Origin: Zarea fungicola
Taxonomy: Eukaryota; Ascomycota; Sordariomycetes; Hypocreales; Cordycipitaceae
Length of the DNA: 64,000 bases
Direction of reading: 5' to 3'
Assembly: GCA_900169235.1 (NCBI GenBank)
Contig: FWCC01000190.1
Span: forward strand, 1-64,000
Shown here: piece by piece, positions 44,319 through 55,362 of the stretch
Position numbering within the stretch: position 1 is the stretch's first letter
Layout of the letters: the number at the start of each line of letters is the position of its first letter
The notes under the pieces: generated by a model
Databases searched by the model: none
What the model was told of the DNA's origin: nothing
Seen by the model: the letters and a program-made list of their open reading frames with translations, nothing else
Program-made: the position numbers and the translations under genes

Positions 44319-47300
44319 ATGGATCAAGATTTGCTCTTCAAGGTCTCAGTCGGAGGCCTTGCTGTTGCTGCCGCCACCACTGTCCCCGCTGTGTCCGCCA
44401 TCTGGACGCAGATCCGATCCAGAGCTCCCAAAGACAACTTCTACGAGGACCATGATGGTATCGCCACCCCCGAAGCCATCGCCACCTTCTCCAACAAGCC
44501 CAGCAAGTTTGCCATTGCATTTCTTGCCTCATCCACTGCCGCATTGTCCAGTGCTTTGTCCATCCTGACTACAATTGACTCTGCATCACACAACTTGTTC
44601 CTCCCTACTTGGCTCACTACCGCCGCCTGGGTTAGTTTCTCTTCCCTTTGGTCCTGGATTGTTCAGCAGTCCAATTGAAATGCCATTTAATCTGGGAAAA
44701 ATTATCCTCCATAACTTGCACTATTGCTAACCTCGTTTGTTTCTCGCATTCACAGATCCTCGTCCTCATCCAAGCTGCCTGTTTAAGTGCTCACCACTCC
44801 TCCGTCAAAGTTTACGATATCGGCCTTTTCATCTTCCTTGGCACCGTTGTCAACATTGTTGTTGGCACAGCGGAAACAAACTACGTTGGACAATACCAGT
44901 CTCTCAAGCACAACACGACTCTTATTCTTCGCATTTGCACTCTTGTTTCTGCTGGTCTTCTCGCTCTGGCCTCCACTCTCATTCCCCGCCGACCTGACGT
45001 CCTCTACAACGATGAGCCTGTGGATCGCAACTTTAGCGTTCCGGCTCTCAATCGATACACATGGGCCTGGGGTCGTACTGTGCTTGATATCGGCGGGAAG
45101 AAGGGTGACTTGAAACAGACCGATGTCCCCCGCCCTCCAAGCTATGCGCGATCCAAGAGCTTGGTCGCGTCTTGGGAGAGCTACAAATTCGGTGCTGGTC
45201 TTCTTCGCAACCTAGTCCGTGCCTACGGCTGGCGATTCGCCTTCCAGTGGACTGGCACGCTCTTCCGCGTTGCCGTCGGCACTGTCCCTTACATTATTCT
45301 TTACAAGCTGATTTTGAAGCTCGAGGACACCCCGGGTGGCGACAGAGAATTTGCTGACTTTTGGATCTATGTTATTGGACTTGGTCTTTGCGGTATCAGT
45401 GAGCAGTGGCTAGACGGTTACCTCAACTGGTACGCCATTGTTGGCATGGGTATCCCCATGTCTGCTCAACTCTCCGCCCTTGTTTTTGAAAAGTCGCTTC
45501 GACGCAAGAATGTCAAAACTGCCGAGAAGAACCGAGATACAGAGACAGATGCAAAGAAAGATGATGACGCAAAGAAGGACGATGCCGACAAGGACGATAA
45601 AAAAGACGACAAGGCTGATGAAACCGTTCTTCGATCTCGGCAGGCCATTGTTAACCTTGTTGGTGTTGACTCTCGACGAATTGCTGACTTCCTCGCTATG
45701 CACTTCATCATCATCAATGCTATTTCTAAGCTTATACTCTATTCCATCTTTCTCATTCAGATCATTGGCTACCAACCATACCTTGCTGGTGTCTTGGCCT
45801 GGGCCATTGTTTTGCCCATCAACACTTATGCCTCCAAGATTTACCTCAAACAAGAGGACAAGCTCATGAAGATTCGTGATGAGAAGCTCGCTATGATCAA
45901 TGAAGCCCTCCTTGGCATTCGCCAAATCAAGTTCTCTGCCCTTGAGAAAGAATGGTCCGCCCGTATTTTAGCCAAGCGTGGAAAAGAGCTCGGCACTATC
46001 CGTTACATCTTTGCCATTGATCTGATCCTCTTCACCTGCTGGATCGTCAGTCCTATTCTTCTCGCTGTCGTCTCTCTCGCCGTTTATGCCATCAAGAATG
46101 GCTCACTGACTCCCTCTGTGGCCTTTGTCGCTATTGGTATCTTCAAGAATTTGGAAATGAGTCTTTCTGTGTTACCTGAATTCATCGGCTACGGCCTGGA
46201 TACCCTAATCTCTGTTCGACGACTTGGAAAGTATCTTGAAGGTCCCGAAATGAGTGACATCATTACTCGTGGCTATGATGCTGCCTTTGACAACGCCTCC
46301 GTTGCTTGGCCAGTTGATGACGAAGTTCCTGAGGATGAACGATTTGTACTTCGCAATTTGAACCTCTCCTTCCCCCAGGGCGAGCTCTCTGTGATTTCTG
46401 GCAAGACGGGTACTGGCAAGAGTCTTTTGCTTTCCTCGTTGATTGGTGAAGTCGACCTACTTGATGGTAATATTATTATGCCTGCCGCGCCTACTTTGGC
46501 GGAGCGAAACGACGGCAAGGCGAACAAAGGTAATTGGATCGTTCCTGGATCAGTCGCCTATGTTAGCCAGAACCCCTGGCTTGAGAACGCCACCCTCCGA
46601 GATAACATCATCTTCGGCCTGCCGTATGACGAAGAGCGTTATAATACTGTTATTGAAGTCTGTGCTCTCCGCAAGGATTTAGATATGCTTGAGGATGGTG
46701 ATCAAACCGAACTTGGCGCCAATGGTATCAATCTCAGCGGTGGTCAAAAGTGGCGTGTTACTCTCGCTCGCTCCATCTACTCGCGTGCAGAAATTCTGCT
46801 TCTGGATGACATCTTTAGCGCTGTTGATGCTCACGTCGGCCGACAAATCTTTGAAAAGTGCATTGCTGGCCCCATTTGCCAAAGTCGTACTCGCATTCTT
46901 GTCACTCACCACGTTGCTCTGGTCCAGGCCAAGACTAAGTACCTAGTTGAGCTCGCCGAAGGCACTGTCCTCCACTCTGGTCTAACTAGTGATTTGGCCG
47001 AAGACGGCACTCTCTTCAAAATCCGCAGCCACAGCCAAACAGAAGCTGAAATCCAGGCCGACGAAGCCACTGGTGCAGAGACCATGGTGAACTCTGAGGA
47101 GGCTTCGGACGCCGAGACCGAGCTGCGAAAGGTGCCTTCCAAGGCTGCCAAGAAATTCGTTGAGGATGAGAAGATTGAAAAGGGCTCCGTCAAGCGACAT
47201 ATTTATGCCACCTACATCAACGCCAGTGGAGGTCTTCCTTTCTGGATCGCTTGCGGCTGTTTTTATATTGCGTACGAGGCTGGCAATGTTGGCCGCAACT

Positions 47301-49120
47301 GGTGGCTGCGTATTTGGACTGGCAACAGCCAGGCTGGTGATCAACAGCCCACCAACTCTACTATGTCCATTAATGTGTACTCTACACATGGTGCAGCCAG
47401 CATGTTCGGTCTCCAGAACGGTCCCTTCCACGCTGCTGCGGGTTCCTTTGTCCGCACTGAGGCTGACCAGCACTTGACATTTTACCTATCAGTCTACGCC
47501 GCTATTGCACTGGCCAGTGGTATCATTGGCTCTCTACGTATGCTGTGGGCCTTTTCTATGAGTCTCAAAGCCAGCCGCAAGCTTTTTGAGCGAATTCTCT
47601 TCACTGTTGTCCGTACGCCTCTCCGATGGCTTGATACTGTTCCTGTTGGCCGTATCCTCAACCGCATGACTGCTGATTTTGATGTCATTGACACAAGACT
47701 GAGCTTCAGCATTAGCTTCTTTATCGGCCGGTGCCTCGGAATCCTCGCTGTTTGTGCCGCTTCCACTCTTGTTACGCCGCTTGTACTGCCTCTCGCCGCT
47801 GTACTCATCGTTGGTGCTGGTTTCATTGGTAAGAAATACATGGATGGAGCTCGGCCCATGAAGCGCCTGGAGAGCAATTCCAAGTCTCCTGTCTTTGAGC
47901 TCTTCAACACGACACTCGCTGGCGTGTCTACCTTGCGTGCTTTCCAAAAGAAACCCGATTATATCAGCCGAATGCACTATCATCTTGACACCTGGAACAC
48001 CAACAAAGTTCACTTTTGGATTTTTAACCGCTGGATGGGTATCAGAATGGCTGCGATTGGTACACTCTTCACCACCTGCACTGGAATCCTCATTGTCCTC
48101 AGCCCTGCTATTGATGCCTCTGCTGCTGGTTTTGCTATGTCTTTCGCTCTCGAGTTCGCCAATACGATTCTGTTTGCTATTCGCGCCTATGCTGGCCTGG
48201 AGCTTGATATGAATGCTGCTGAGCGTGTCGTGGAGTACTCAGAACTCAAAATGGAGAAGCAGGATGGTACGGAGCCTCCTGCAGCCTGGCCTACTTCTGG
48301 AACTATTGAGATGAAGGATGTTGTTGTCAGCTATGCTGAGGATTTGCCAGCTGTTCTGAAGGGTGTCTCGTTCAAGGTTAAGAACAATGAACGTGTCGGA
48401 GTCATTGGCCGCACTGGTGCCGGCAAATCATCAATGACTCTTGCTCTCTTCCGCTTCCTTGAGGCTACCTCTGGCTCCATTACCATTGACGGTCTAGACA
48501 TCTCCAAGATTGATCTTTACAGTCTGCGCTCACGCCTTGCCATTATCCCGCAAGACCCTGTCCTATTTTCCGGCACTGTGCGGTCCAACCTGGATCCTTT
48601 TGACCAGTACACGGATGATGAGCTCCGTGAATGTCTCCAGCGTGTCCATCTTGTTGATTCTGAGCCAGCCACGCCTACCAATGAACCTGCATCGTCATCT
48701 AACTCTACTGTTGGGCCTCAGAACAGTAACATCTTCCGTGACCTCAACAGCGGCATTTCAGAATCTGGTGGTAACTTGTCGCAAGGTCAGCGCCAACTTC
48801 TCTGCATTGCCCGAGCTATCATTAGCCGTCCCAAGATTATGGTTCTCGACGAGGCCACATCTGCTGTTGACATGGGAACCGACGCGCTTATTCAGCGTAG
48901 CATTCGCGAGGAGTTTGGTAACAGCACATTGCTTGTTATTGCTCACCGTTTGAGCACAATTGCTGATTTTGATAAGATTCTCGTTCTCAGTGAAGGCACT
49001 GTTGCCGAGTTTGGCAGCCCGAAGGACCTCTGGGAGAAGGAGGGCAGCATATTCCGCGACATGTGTGAGCACAGTGGTGAGAAGGACAAGCTTGAGGCTA
49101 CCATCATGGCCAAGCAGTAA
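44319..49120 (+). CDS. Full-size ABCC/MRP-type ABC transporter
   Basis: Predicted 1558 residues; exons 44319-44630 and 44756-49120, intron 125 nt (GTTAGT..CACAG). Order: an N-terminal hydrophobic TMD0-like region, TMD1, NBD1 (Walker A GKTGTGKS near residue 652, signature LSGGQKWRVTLARS, Walker B LLLDDIFSAVD), TMD2 and NBD2 (Walker A GRTGAGKS near 1321, signature LSQGQRQLLCIAR, Walker B VLDEATSAVD). NBD1 carries Asp where NBD2 has the catalytic Glu, the usual MRP asymmetry that makes site 1 poorly hydrolytic. A lysine/aspartate-rich insert occupies about residues 357-392 inside TMD1. The family exports glutathione conjugates, bile-acid-like compounds or toxins at the vacuole or plasma membrane. 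The substrate is unknown. No biosynthetic neighbours. It converges with ATG6. Confidence 0.93.
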
Positions 49121-49664
49121 CGCAGGGAGAGGATCTTGCAGAGTTGCCAATTTTTCTTGGAATAGACTGCTGTCGTTCTTGATTTTTGTTTCAATCATTG
49201 TTTTCCAATTTGTACTTTTTCTCCTGTCGTTTGTTACGTATGCTTGTTTGAAGAGTTGGCTTTTTCTGCATGGAAAGTAGTGAAAAATATTGGAAACTAG
49301 CCGTGCACTTTGGGTGCAGAGGATATTAAAAACGAGAGGTGAATTTGGAGTAAGAAAAGTGTTTTTTACAAGTACTTGCGTTTTTCTTTCCCTTGGCCAG
49401 CTTCCAATTGCAGAGTACAAGTCCTGAAGCTTCTTCAACTTGATTTTTGGTGGCAAATACGTTTTACTTAAATTCTAGTCTGAACATACTGTGGAATAAA
49501 AGTTGATTAAATCATGGCATCGGACTGTTACAAAAGCGGTACAAGTCAGTAATGATTCAATTGAACTTTTTGCATGTACTGTGTCGTTAATTAGTTTTCT
49601 TAAACTTTTATACATATCCCTTACGCCAACTCTATATACCATATCCCACTATTTATTCCATCCC
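49121..49664. other. Convergent intergenic region ABCC / ATG6
   Basis: About 540 bp with two 3' UTRs. If ATG6 uses the strong donor at 49697 (AAC|GTAAGC) its last 18-nt exon would lie here at 49524-49507, preceded by an ACTAATTAAC branch-like site and an AACAG acceptor on the minus strand. Confidence 0.5.
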
Positions 49665-51270
49665 TTAAGAATCTGGATCTCGTGTGGAAGTGCTTACGTT
49701 ACTAGCATGCGCCAGCAGGAACTTGCAGCATGTCAGTGTCAACTTACAAGCCTTGGTCCAGCTGTCATCCTGTGCGATGCCGAGTTTGATGCTCGTCTCG
49801 CCAATCTTGTCGCCGTCGATGCGGTATGGCAGGCTGAGCGGCCTACCCGTCGGCTCTGTCTGCCGATGGATGTGGTCGCCGAGCTGGCGGACGAGCTCAA
49901 GGAACGCGACCATGGCGTTGTCGAACCCGCGATGCAGCAGCCGCAGGCCGAGGGGCAAATCGCCACCGGAAGTGTACAACTCTAAAACATTTTTTTTCGG
50001 CGCAGGAGGCGGGCGGGATGTAGCAGTAGTGCTGCTGGTGCTGGAGCGGGCATCGTGGCCGATACGGCTGGTGGCTGGGCTGGCGGTGTCGAACCGGATT
50101 ATCTTGGACGTGCTGCCCATGGGCTGCGGCTCATACCCTTGGAAGCGGAACTCAAGCTTGTCGGCGACGGTGACGAGGAGGAGCAGTGCATAGCCCCAGG
50201 CAGCGTTGATCTCGGGCCAGTCGACGGGTTTGTTGGACAGGCGGCCCAGCCGCAAGCCGTTGATGGTGGCGAAGCTGCCGTCATGCGAGATGCAGAAGGT
50301 ATCGTTGTAGACATTAGACCGCTGAAGCTTCTGCAGCAGCTGCGAGTCGTTGCTATACTTTGTGTTCACACTGTCTCGCTCCGCCTGGAAGTCGGCCATC
50401 TTGGCCGCAAAGGCGTTGCGCTCGCTCCAGAAGACTGCCTCCTCCTGGTCTAGCTGCCGGGACTCGTCCTCGAGCGCGAGAATTTCCTCGTCGAGGGCGT
50501 CCTTTTCGGCTTCGAGCCGCTTCAGGTCCTCCATGGCAATGGTCCGCTCATTTTCGGCCTTGCGCTGGCGGTCTTGAGTGGCCTTTTTGTCAGAGTCGCT
50601 GGGCTGCGTGGCGCGAATGTCCTTGAGGTGGGAGATATAGGCGTCACGTGTGCGTGTGTTGGTGTCGAGCTTTCGTTGCAGCCCGTCAACAAGCATGTCG
50701 GTGCACTCGATGCAGATCGGATAGTCGATGTCAGATCGTGCTGTCAGAATCTCGAAGAGACGGTTGATGCGGCCCATTTCGTCATCGCCTGTATACTTTG
50801 TCATGCCGTCGGTCTGGTTGGAGGAGCTGCGTTGCATCTTGGAGGGAGATTGTGCCGAGGTGCGGGTTGAGGGCTGCGAGTGTCGGGATGATGCTGTCCG
50901 TTCATATTGATGGCCGAGTTGCGAGTCGGCAAGATCGATGAAGGACATGGTCGGATCGCGCAAGCTGCCGCCATGATGTCGTTTAAACGTTGGCTGGCTG
51001 CTTGCGCTATGAGATGCGGTATCGTACAGTGATTTCCGGGCGGCATCCTGGCCTTTGATTTGTGGTGTTGATGAGTTCTGGCTAGTCATAGGTCTAGATG
51101 CTTGTGGCGATGTTGATGCTGCATATTCGGTTAGGTATTGTCCTTCTCTTGAAACGAGGAGAGGCGAGGCAATAGGTCAACGCACAAACTAATAGGTCAT
51201 AGGCAGCCGGGTTGAGATCCTGGAGGGACCCATCCAGCTTGAGAGGCTGGCGACATTTTTGGCAGAACAT
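49665..51270 (-). CDS. ATG6: Autophagy protein Atg6 / Beclin 1 (Vps30)
   Basis: Predicted 512 residues (exons 51270-51186 and 51118-49665; 67-nt intron, GTGCGT..TGCAG). Subunit shared by PI3-kinase complexes I and II (Vps34, Vps15, Atg14 or Vps38) that makes PI3P for autophagosome formation and endosomal sorting. The N-terminal MFCQKCRQPLKLD zinc-ribbon-like start with AAYDLLV, the PICIECTDMLVDGL second CxxC, a long coiled coil (about residues 190-290) and the C-terminal BARA domain (GSFATINGLRLGR, WPEINAAWGYALLLL, RFQGYEPQPMGS, LELYTSGG, NAMVAFLELVRQLGDHI) are all present. An alternative 3' splice from AAC|GTAAGC at 49698/49697 to 49524 would replace the last residues (STSTRDPDS) with SDAMI and give about 507 residues. 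Atg14 lies about 10 kb to the right. Confidence 0.93.
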
Positions 51271-51876
51271 GTTGCTGTCTATGAATTCGGGTCCATGATA
51301 TGGCGAAAAGAAATACGGTTGGCTGCTATAGAGAGCCGAGAGGTCTAAGTTTGAGGCATGACGTTGTCACGGGTCTGTATTCTGACATTTTGGCTACCGC
51401 CGCCAAGTACCTAATGAAACACCTTTAAAGTTAGTACCTGTTGGCTGTTGTTACAGGTGGTCAGTAGCTATGGTGGGGCGAGTCGCCCTTTCTCCAAGTC
51501 AGTGTACCTAGTGGGGTTCACGCCCCCCTGTAGATTACTGCGTACAGTGTTGATGAGCCCGTCACTTAGGGGCAGCAGTTTGTTCGCTAGGTACGACGCG
51601 GTTTTGGGCGGCAGCAGTTCCTCCACTTTACGCGTGCGAACGCTAGAACGCGGCGGGCCAAGGACCCTCGCACTCGGTCTATTACATTGCCAGAAGAACG
51701 ACACCTTCACGACGACAACTCTGCCAATCACAGGTTGAATCGCGCCCCCTTGCGGAACGGGGTACCTCATACTGATACGATACCTACGAAAATGTTGCAG
51801 ACTCACGCGTTCGATATACGAACTTGGCGCAGTACGTAATCACTCCAAACCGAACCAAGCCTCCGAATGGACGAAC
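51271..51876. promoter_or_regulatory. Divergent promoter region, ATG6 / Scm3-like gene
   Basis: About 600 bp between divergent starts. A CAAGTACCTAATG motif lies near 51404. An out-of-frame ATG at 51867 starts ten bases before the Scm3-like ATG and reads 26 codons to a stop at 51947, overlapping the main frame. No supported gene lies inside; short open frames in both directions are uninformative. Confidence 0.5.
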
Positions 51877-54800
51877 ATGGACTACGAGCCTTTGCCAAAG
51901 CGGCGGCGTACAGTCTCCCCGCCGCTTCTGCAAGAAACAAACAATAATATCCAGCCCCCCCAACTATCACAACAAAACGGAAATGGACAAAATCAAGGCG
52001 AGGACGACAAGTCATATCAGGTCTACCTGGAGCGAGCCTTTGCCGACCCCCGTTTCCGAACAACGCTTGCCCAAATATTTGATAAATATGACCAGAAAGC
52101 AGCTCGTGCCGATGAGGCTATTGACCCAGCACTGTGCGGCATCCTGGTAGCGGACGACCACGGAGTCGATAGTGCGGCCCACGAAAACACAGCTTCTATT
52201 AGCAATGGCTTCGGACACAACGAGAACATGACATACCACATAGACACAATTGGGGATCAGCATGTGCAAGGGGGAGTTGCTGGGGCCGCTGAGTACCAGG
52301 TCGACGGGCTAAATGATGCAACAGGCTCCAATACATCTGGATTCCCAGCGCCTCCTTACATACCGAACATCGCTGGGAACATGCATCCCAGCCTATTGCA
52401 GGGCTGGTATGGGAACCCTTTCCATGCCGCCGGATCGCATCCCTCGCTGTGGGACGGCAGCGGCGCACATATACATATGCCGCAAATATTCACAGGTGGT
52501 AATGGGCCGTGGATGGCACCCAATGGGTTCGCCTATGACCCGGCACCTTGGTCAGCGCCTGTGACTCAAGCATCGCAAGCAATACCAACATTGGAGCCAT
52601 CGCCTTCAGCGCAGCAGACTGTTCTGGAGGGGCCACAGCAGCTCGGAAATGATTCTAAACCAGCGACGGAGGAAGAGAACACGGATAACTGCCAAGACAC
52701 TCAAGCCCTCGATCCTGTTGGCCAACGGCGGCGGCCAATGCAACCGCGGTTTTCGAAAAACGGGAAGCGACTTGGTCGTCCACCTAAATCTGCAGATGCC
52801 TGCAGCTTTAGTGCGCCTTCGACGAAGAATGGAAATGAATCTCCTGCATATGATGGCGAGGGGGAAGATAATGGTGGAATCACTGCTGGTATTGCACCTC
52901 CAGCGGACCTTGGGGACGATGACAGCGATCCCCTCTGGGGAGAGTTGGCGGAAGCTCTACGATTAGCAACGAAAACAACATCCAAAAAAAGAACTAGAGA
53001 CGATCTTAAGCCAGTACAGAAAGACGAAATTTCTGCTACTGATTCAGAAGGAGCCACTGAAACTGATATGGATCCTGGACAGGCAGAAGCGATGCTACTC
53101 AAAATACAGAAGCAGCTCATCGACCGGGCAGTCCGCCGCGCTACAATGGCTGAGGAGCAAGATGACAGTGCAGAAGGTCGCAGGCGATCAGGGCGAGAAA
53201 AGAAAAAAGTCAACTTTGGCGAGCAAGTTTCGTGGGAGCGTGTCTCTGCAGAGCGTCGTACGAGCTACAAAATTAAGATGCATCTACGAGCCCTCAGTGT
53301 TCAGGCTCGTCGGGAACGGAAGAAGAAGGAAAAAGATGAAGCTGAACGAGCCGCCGAGGAAAAACGACTAGCGGACGAGTTGGCAGCAGCAGCGGCAGAG
53401 GCGGCTGCTGCTGAGGAGGCGGCTGCTGAGCCGTTGGTACTAGAGGATAATCCCGGTGGTCAAGAGGGAGCTACAACTTTACCATCTACTATTCCAGATT
53501 CCCAAGACACGGTGACGACACTCCCCATTAGGACCACGCCGCAGAAACTCCAGGCGAAACAGATTATGCGCCAAACAATAAAGAACCACGTCAACAGCGT
53601 GGTGCATTTTGAGGAAGATGACGATACCCCTTTAAATGAAGAAGAACTGGCAGCTTTTCCGGTGAAGAAACCGATTTTTTCATTCCCAAAGAAACCAGCA
53701 AAACCAATAAACAGCTTCCTTGGGGAAAATTACATGGATACCGTTTATGCTTTATCCGACGACGAGTCACCCGCGCTGCTTGATTCTATGAAGCGTATCT
53801 CAATAGGAGGGAAGAAGAACGAAGCACCGGATCGTGTGACACTCCCTCATGCGAGACTAGCGTCAACATCGCCTAAACGGCGTATCATAGAAAAGGAGAA
53901 TCGAAGCGTTAAGGTACCCGCTGTGGAAACCCAGCTTGCTCAACAGTTCCTCGCAAGTAGTGTTGACAACATCACACACGTGCTACAAGAGGCCGCTGTG
54001 GACATAGAAGAAGCCGATTTGGCCCCCCCTGAACTCGCAACGCTGCCTATCAATCAGGTACAGCCAGCTGAGGCGAGCGGAGCCCCCCTCCTGCTTCCTG
54101 GTGGTGATGCCCATGACAGTGGTATCGACATTTCGAGTGAGCAAGCTCCAAGTGATCAGGCGCGGAAATTGCAAGTCGAGATGGGGCGGATGAAAAAGCC
54201 TGTCCCAACCGTGGAAATGATGTTCCAGGACCCTGATCTGATGGGAGCTGCGGATTTGTTGGACAGTCTAGACGTGATGTCGGAGACTGACGATATCCTT
54301 TCTAGTCCAATCACTAAATGGAAACCAGCCGCGTTGGCAACAACGACAAACGATCTACCAGCCGTGGAGTCCGCTATGCCAGAAAACCATCATTGGGCAC
54401 CCTTCGATGACGAGGAGCCGGACTTTGGGGACATGGATGTTTCTGAACAGGAGGGGGAAGAGCTGCCAACGGCAAGAGATAAAACACCAGATAAGCCAGA
54501 GGTTGACCCATCTGAGCCGATAATTGGGGAGAACAGCGCAAAGCAAGATACCCAAATAAAAGAAACGCTCACTGAGCAGCTCCACCGGTCAAAGCCTAGT
54601 CTGATCTTTGTTGAGGAGAAGTTCAACAATATTGAAACTGCGAGCGACACTAAGCCGTCACTGCTAGCTAAAACGCTGCCTGAGCCTTCTACACGACGGC
54701 ACCCACTACCTCAGCAAGGGCCTCCAAAGAAGAGTGAAGTCGGAAGGTTGTCTTCGTCCCGGCCAAAAGAGCATACACCAAGCACGTCCATGCCAAAAGC

Positions 54801-55362
54801 ATTATCGCCAAGTTTCATTGCCGAGAGCTCGACGTTACAATCGTCCAGCCTGTCAAGAGCTTTTGCATCAGAATCAAGAGCAAGCAGTGCCAAGCGAACC
54901 TCTTCATCCTCTTCGCGACGGTCTCTCCTGTCACTCGTGGATGGAGGATCAGGGCTCGGCACAGGTCTCACTGAAACTCGAGCCGGCAGGAAAAATACCA
55001 GCCAAAAAACACCGAAGCTCGTACACACAGTAACGCCTGCACAGCCGGCATCTTCATCTTTGTCCCGGAAGCCTAGCTCGTCCTCCCATCGCAAAGCAAA
55101 GCCGTCGTCTACTTCCTCATCATCATTGCCGCGCCTGAGTCTCGGTTCATTTTCGACAGTCTTCTCGCGCGACGCGCCCAAAAGCAGCAAGGAGCGCAAG
55201 GAGGCCAAAGAGCGAAGGCGTAAATCGGCGAGTAACGTCGCCCCCACGGCCACCACAACCACAGCGACGCCGGCCGCTGGCGCAGGGACATCAGCAAAAA
55301 GGGGCATATGCGGCGTTGATGGATATACATGTGGGCGAGACTTTTGCTTTACTTGTTTATAA
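51877..55362 (+). CDS. Scm3/HJURP-like CENP-A chaperone with AT-hook and Cys-rich tail
   Basis: Predicted 1161-residue nuclear protein, single exon, mostly charged and disordered. Residues about 41-95 resemble the Scm3 homology region: YLERAFADPRFRTTLAQIFDKY followed by DEAIDPALCGILVADDHGV, which parallels the (F/Y)xxIFxKYxxD..DEIDLxTGEIVxDNGH pattern of Scm3. An AT-hook-like GKRLGRPPKSA lies near residue 300, a Lys/Glu/Ala-rich coiled coil near 475-515, and a patch of Cys with aromatic spacing ends the protein (GICGVDGYTCGRDFCFTCL). Filamentous fungal Scm3 proteins are known to be large and to fuse DNA-binding modules such as AT-hooks to the chaperone region, which fits. Scm3 places CENP-A (Cse4) at centromeres. 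The Scm3 match is by eye and partial, so a different AT-hook protein remains possible. Confidence 0.6.
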   Translation: MDYEPLPKRRRTVSPPLLQETNNNIQPPQLSQQNGNGQNQGEDDKSYQVYLERAFADPRFRTTLAQIFDKYDQKAARADEAIDPALCGILVADDHGVDSAAHENTASISNGFGHNENMTYHIDTIGDQHVQGGVAGAAEYQVDGLNDATGSNTSGFPAPPYIPNIAGNMHPSLLQGWYGNPFHAAGSHPSLWDGSGAHIHMPQIFTGGNGPWMAPNGFAYDPAPWSAPVTQASQAIPTLEPSPSAQQTVLEGPQQLGNDSKPATEEENTDNCQDTQALDPVGQRRRPMQPRFSKNGKRLGRPPKSADACSFSAPSTKNGNESPAYDGEGEDNGGITAGIAPPADLGDDDSDPLWGELAEALRLATKTTSKKRTRDDLKPVQKDEISATDSEGATETDMDPGQAEAMLLKIQKQLIDRAVRRATMAEEQDDSAEGRRRSGREKKKVNFGEQVSWERVSAERRTSYKIKMHLRALSVQARRERKKKEKDEAERAAEEKRLADELAAAAAEAAAAEEAAAEPLVLEDNPGGQEGATTLPSTIPDSQDTVTTLPIRTTPQKLQAKQIMRQTIKNHVNSVVHFEEDDDTPLNEEELAAFPVKKPIFSFPKKPAKPINSFLGENYMDTVYALSDDESPALLDSMKRISIGGKKNEAPDRVTLPHARLASTSPKRRIIEKENRSVKVPAVETQLAQQFLASSVDNITHVLQEAAVDIEEADLAPPELATLPINQVQPAEASGAPLLLPGGDAHDSGIDISSEQAPSDQARKLQVEMGRMKKPVPTVEMMFQDPDLMGAADLLDSLDVMSETDDILSSPITKWKPAALATTTNDLPAVESAMPENHHWAPFDDEEPDFGDMDVSEQEGEELPTARDKTPDKPEVDPSEPIIGENSAKQDTQIKETLTEQLHRSKPSLIFVEEKFNNIETASDTKPSLLAKTLPEPSTRRHPLPQQGPPKKSEVGRLSSSRPKEHTPSTSMPKALSPSFIAESSTLQSSSLSRAFASESRASSAKRTSSSSSRRSLLSLVDGGSGLGTGLTETRAGRKNTSQKTPKLVHTVTPAQPASSSLSRKPSSSSHRKAKPSSTSSSSLPRLSLGSFSTVFSRDAPKSSKERKEAKERRRKSASNVAPTATTTTATPAAGAGTSAKRGICGVDGYTCGRDFCFTCL

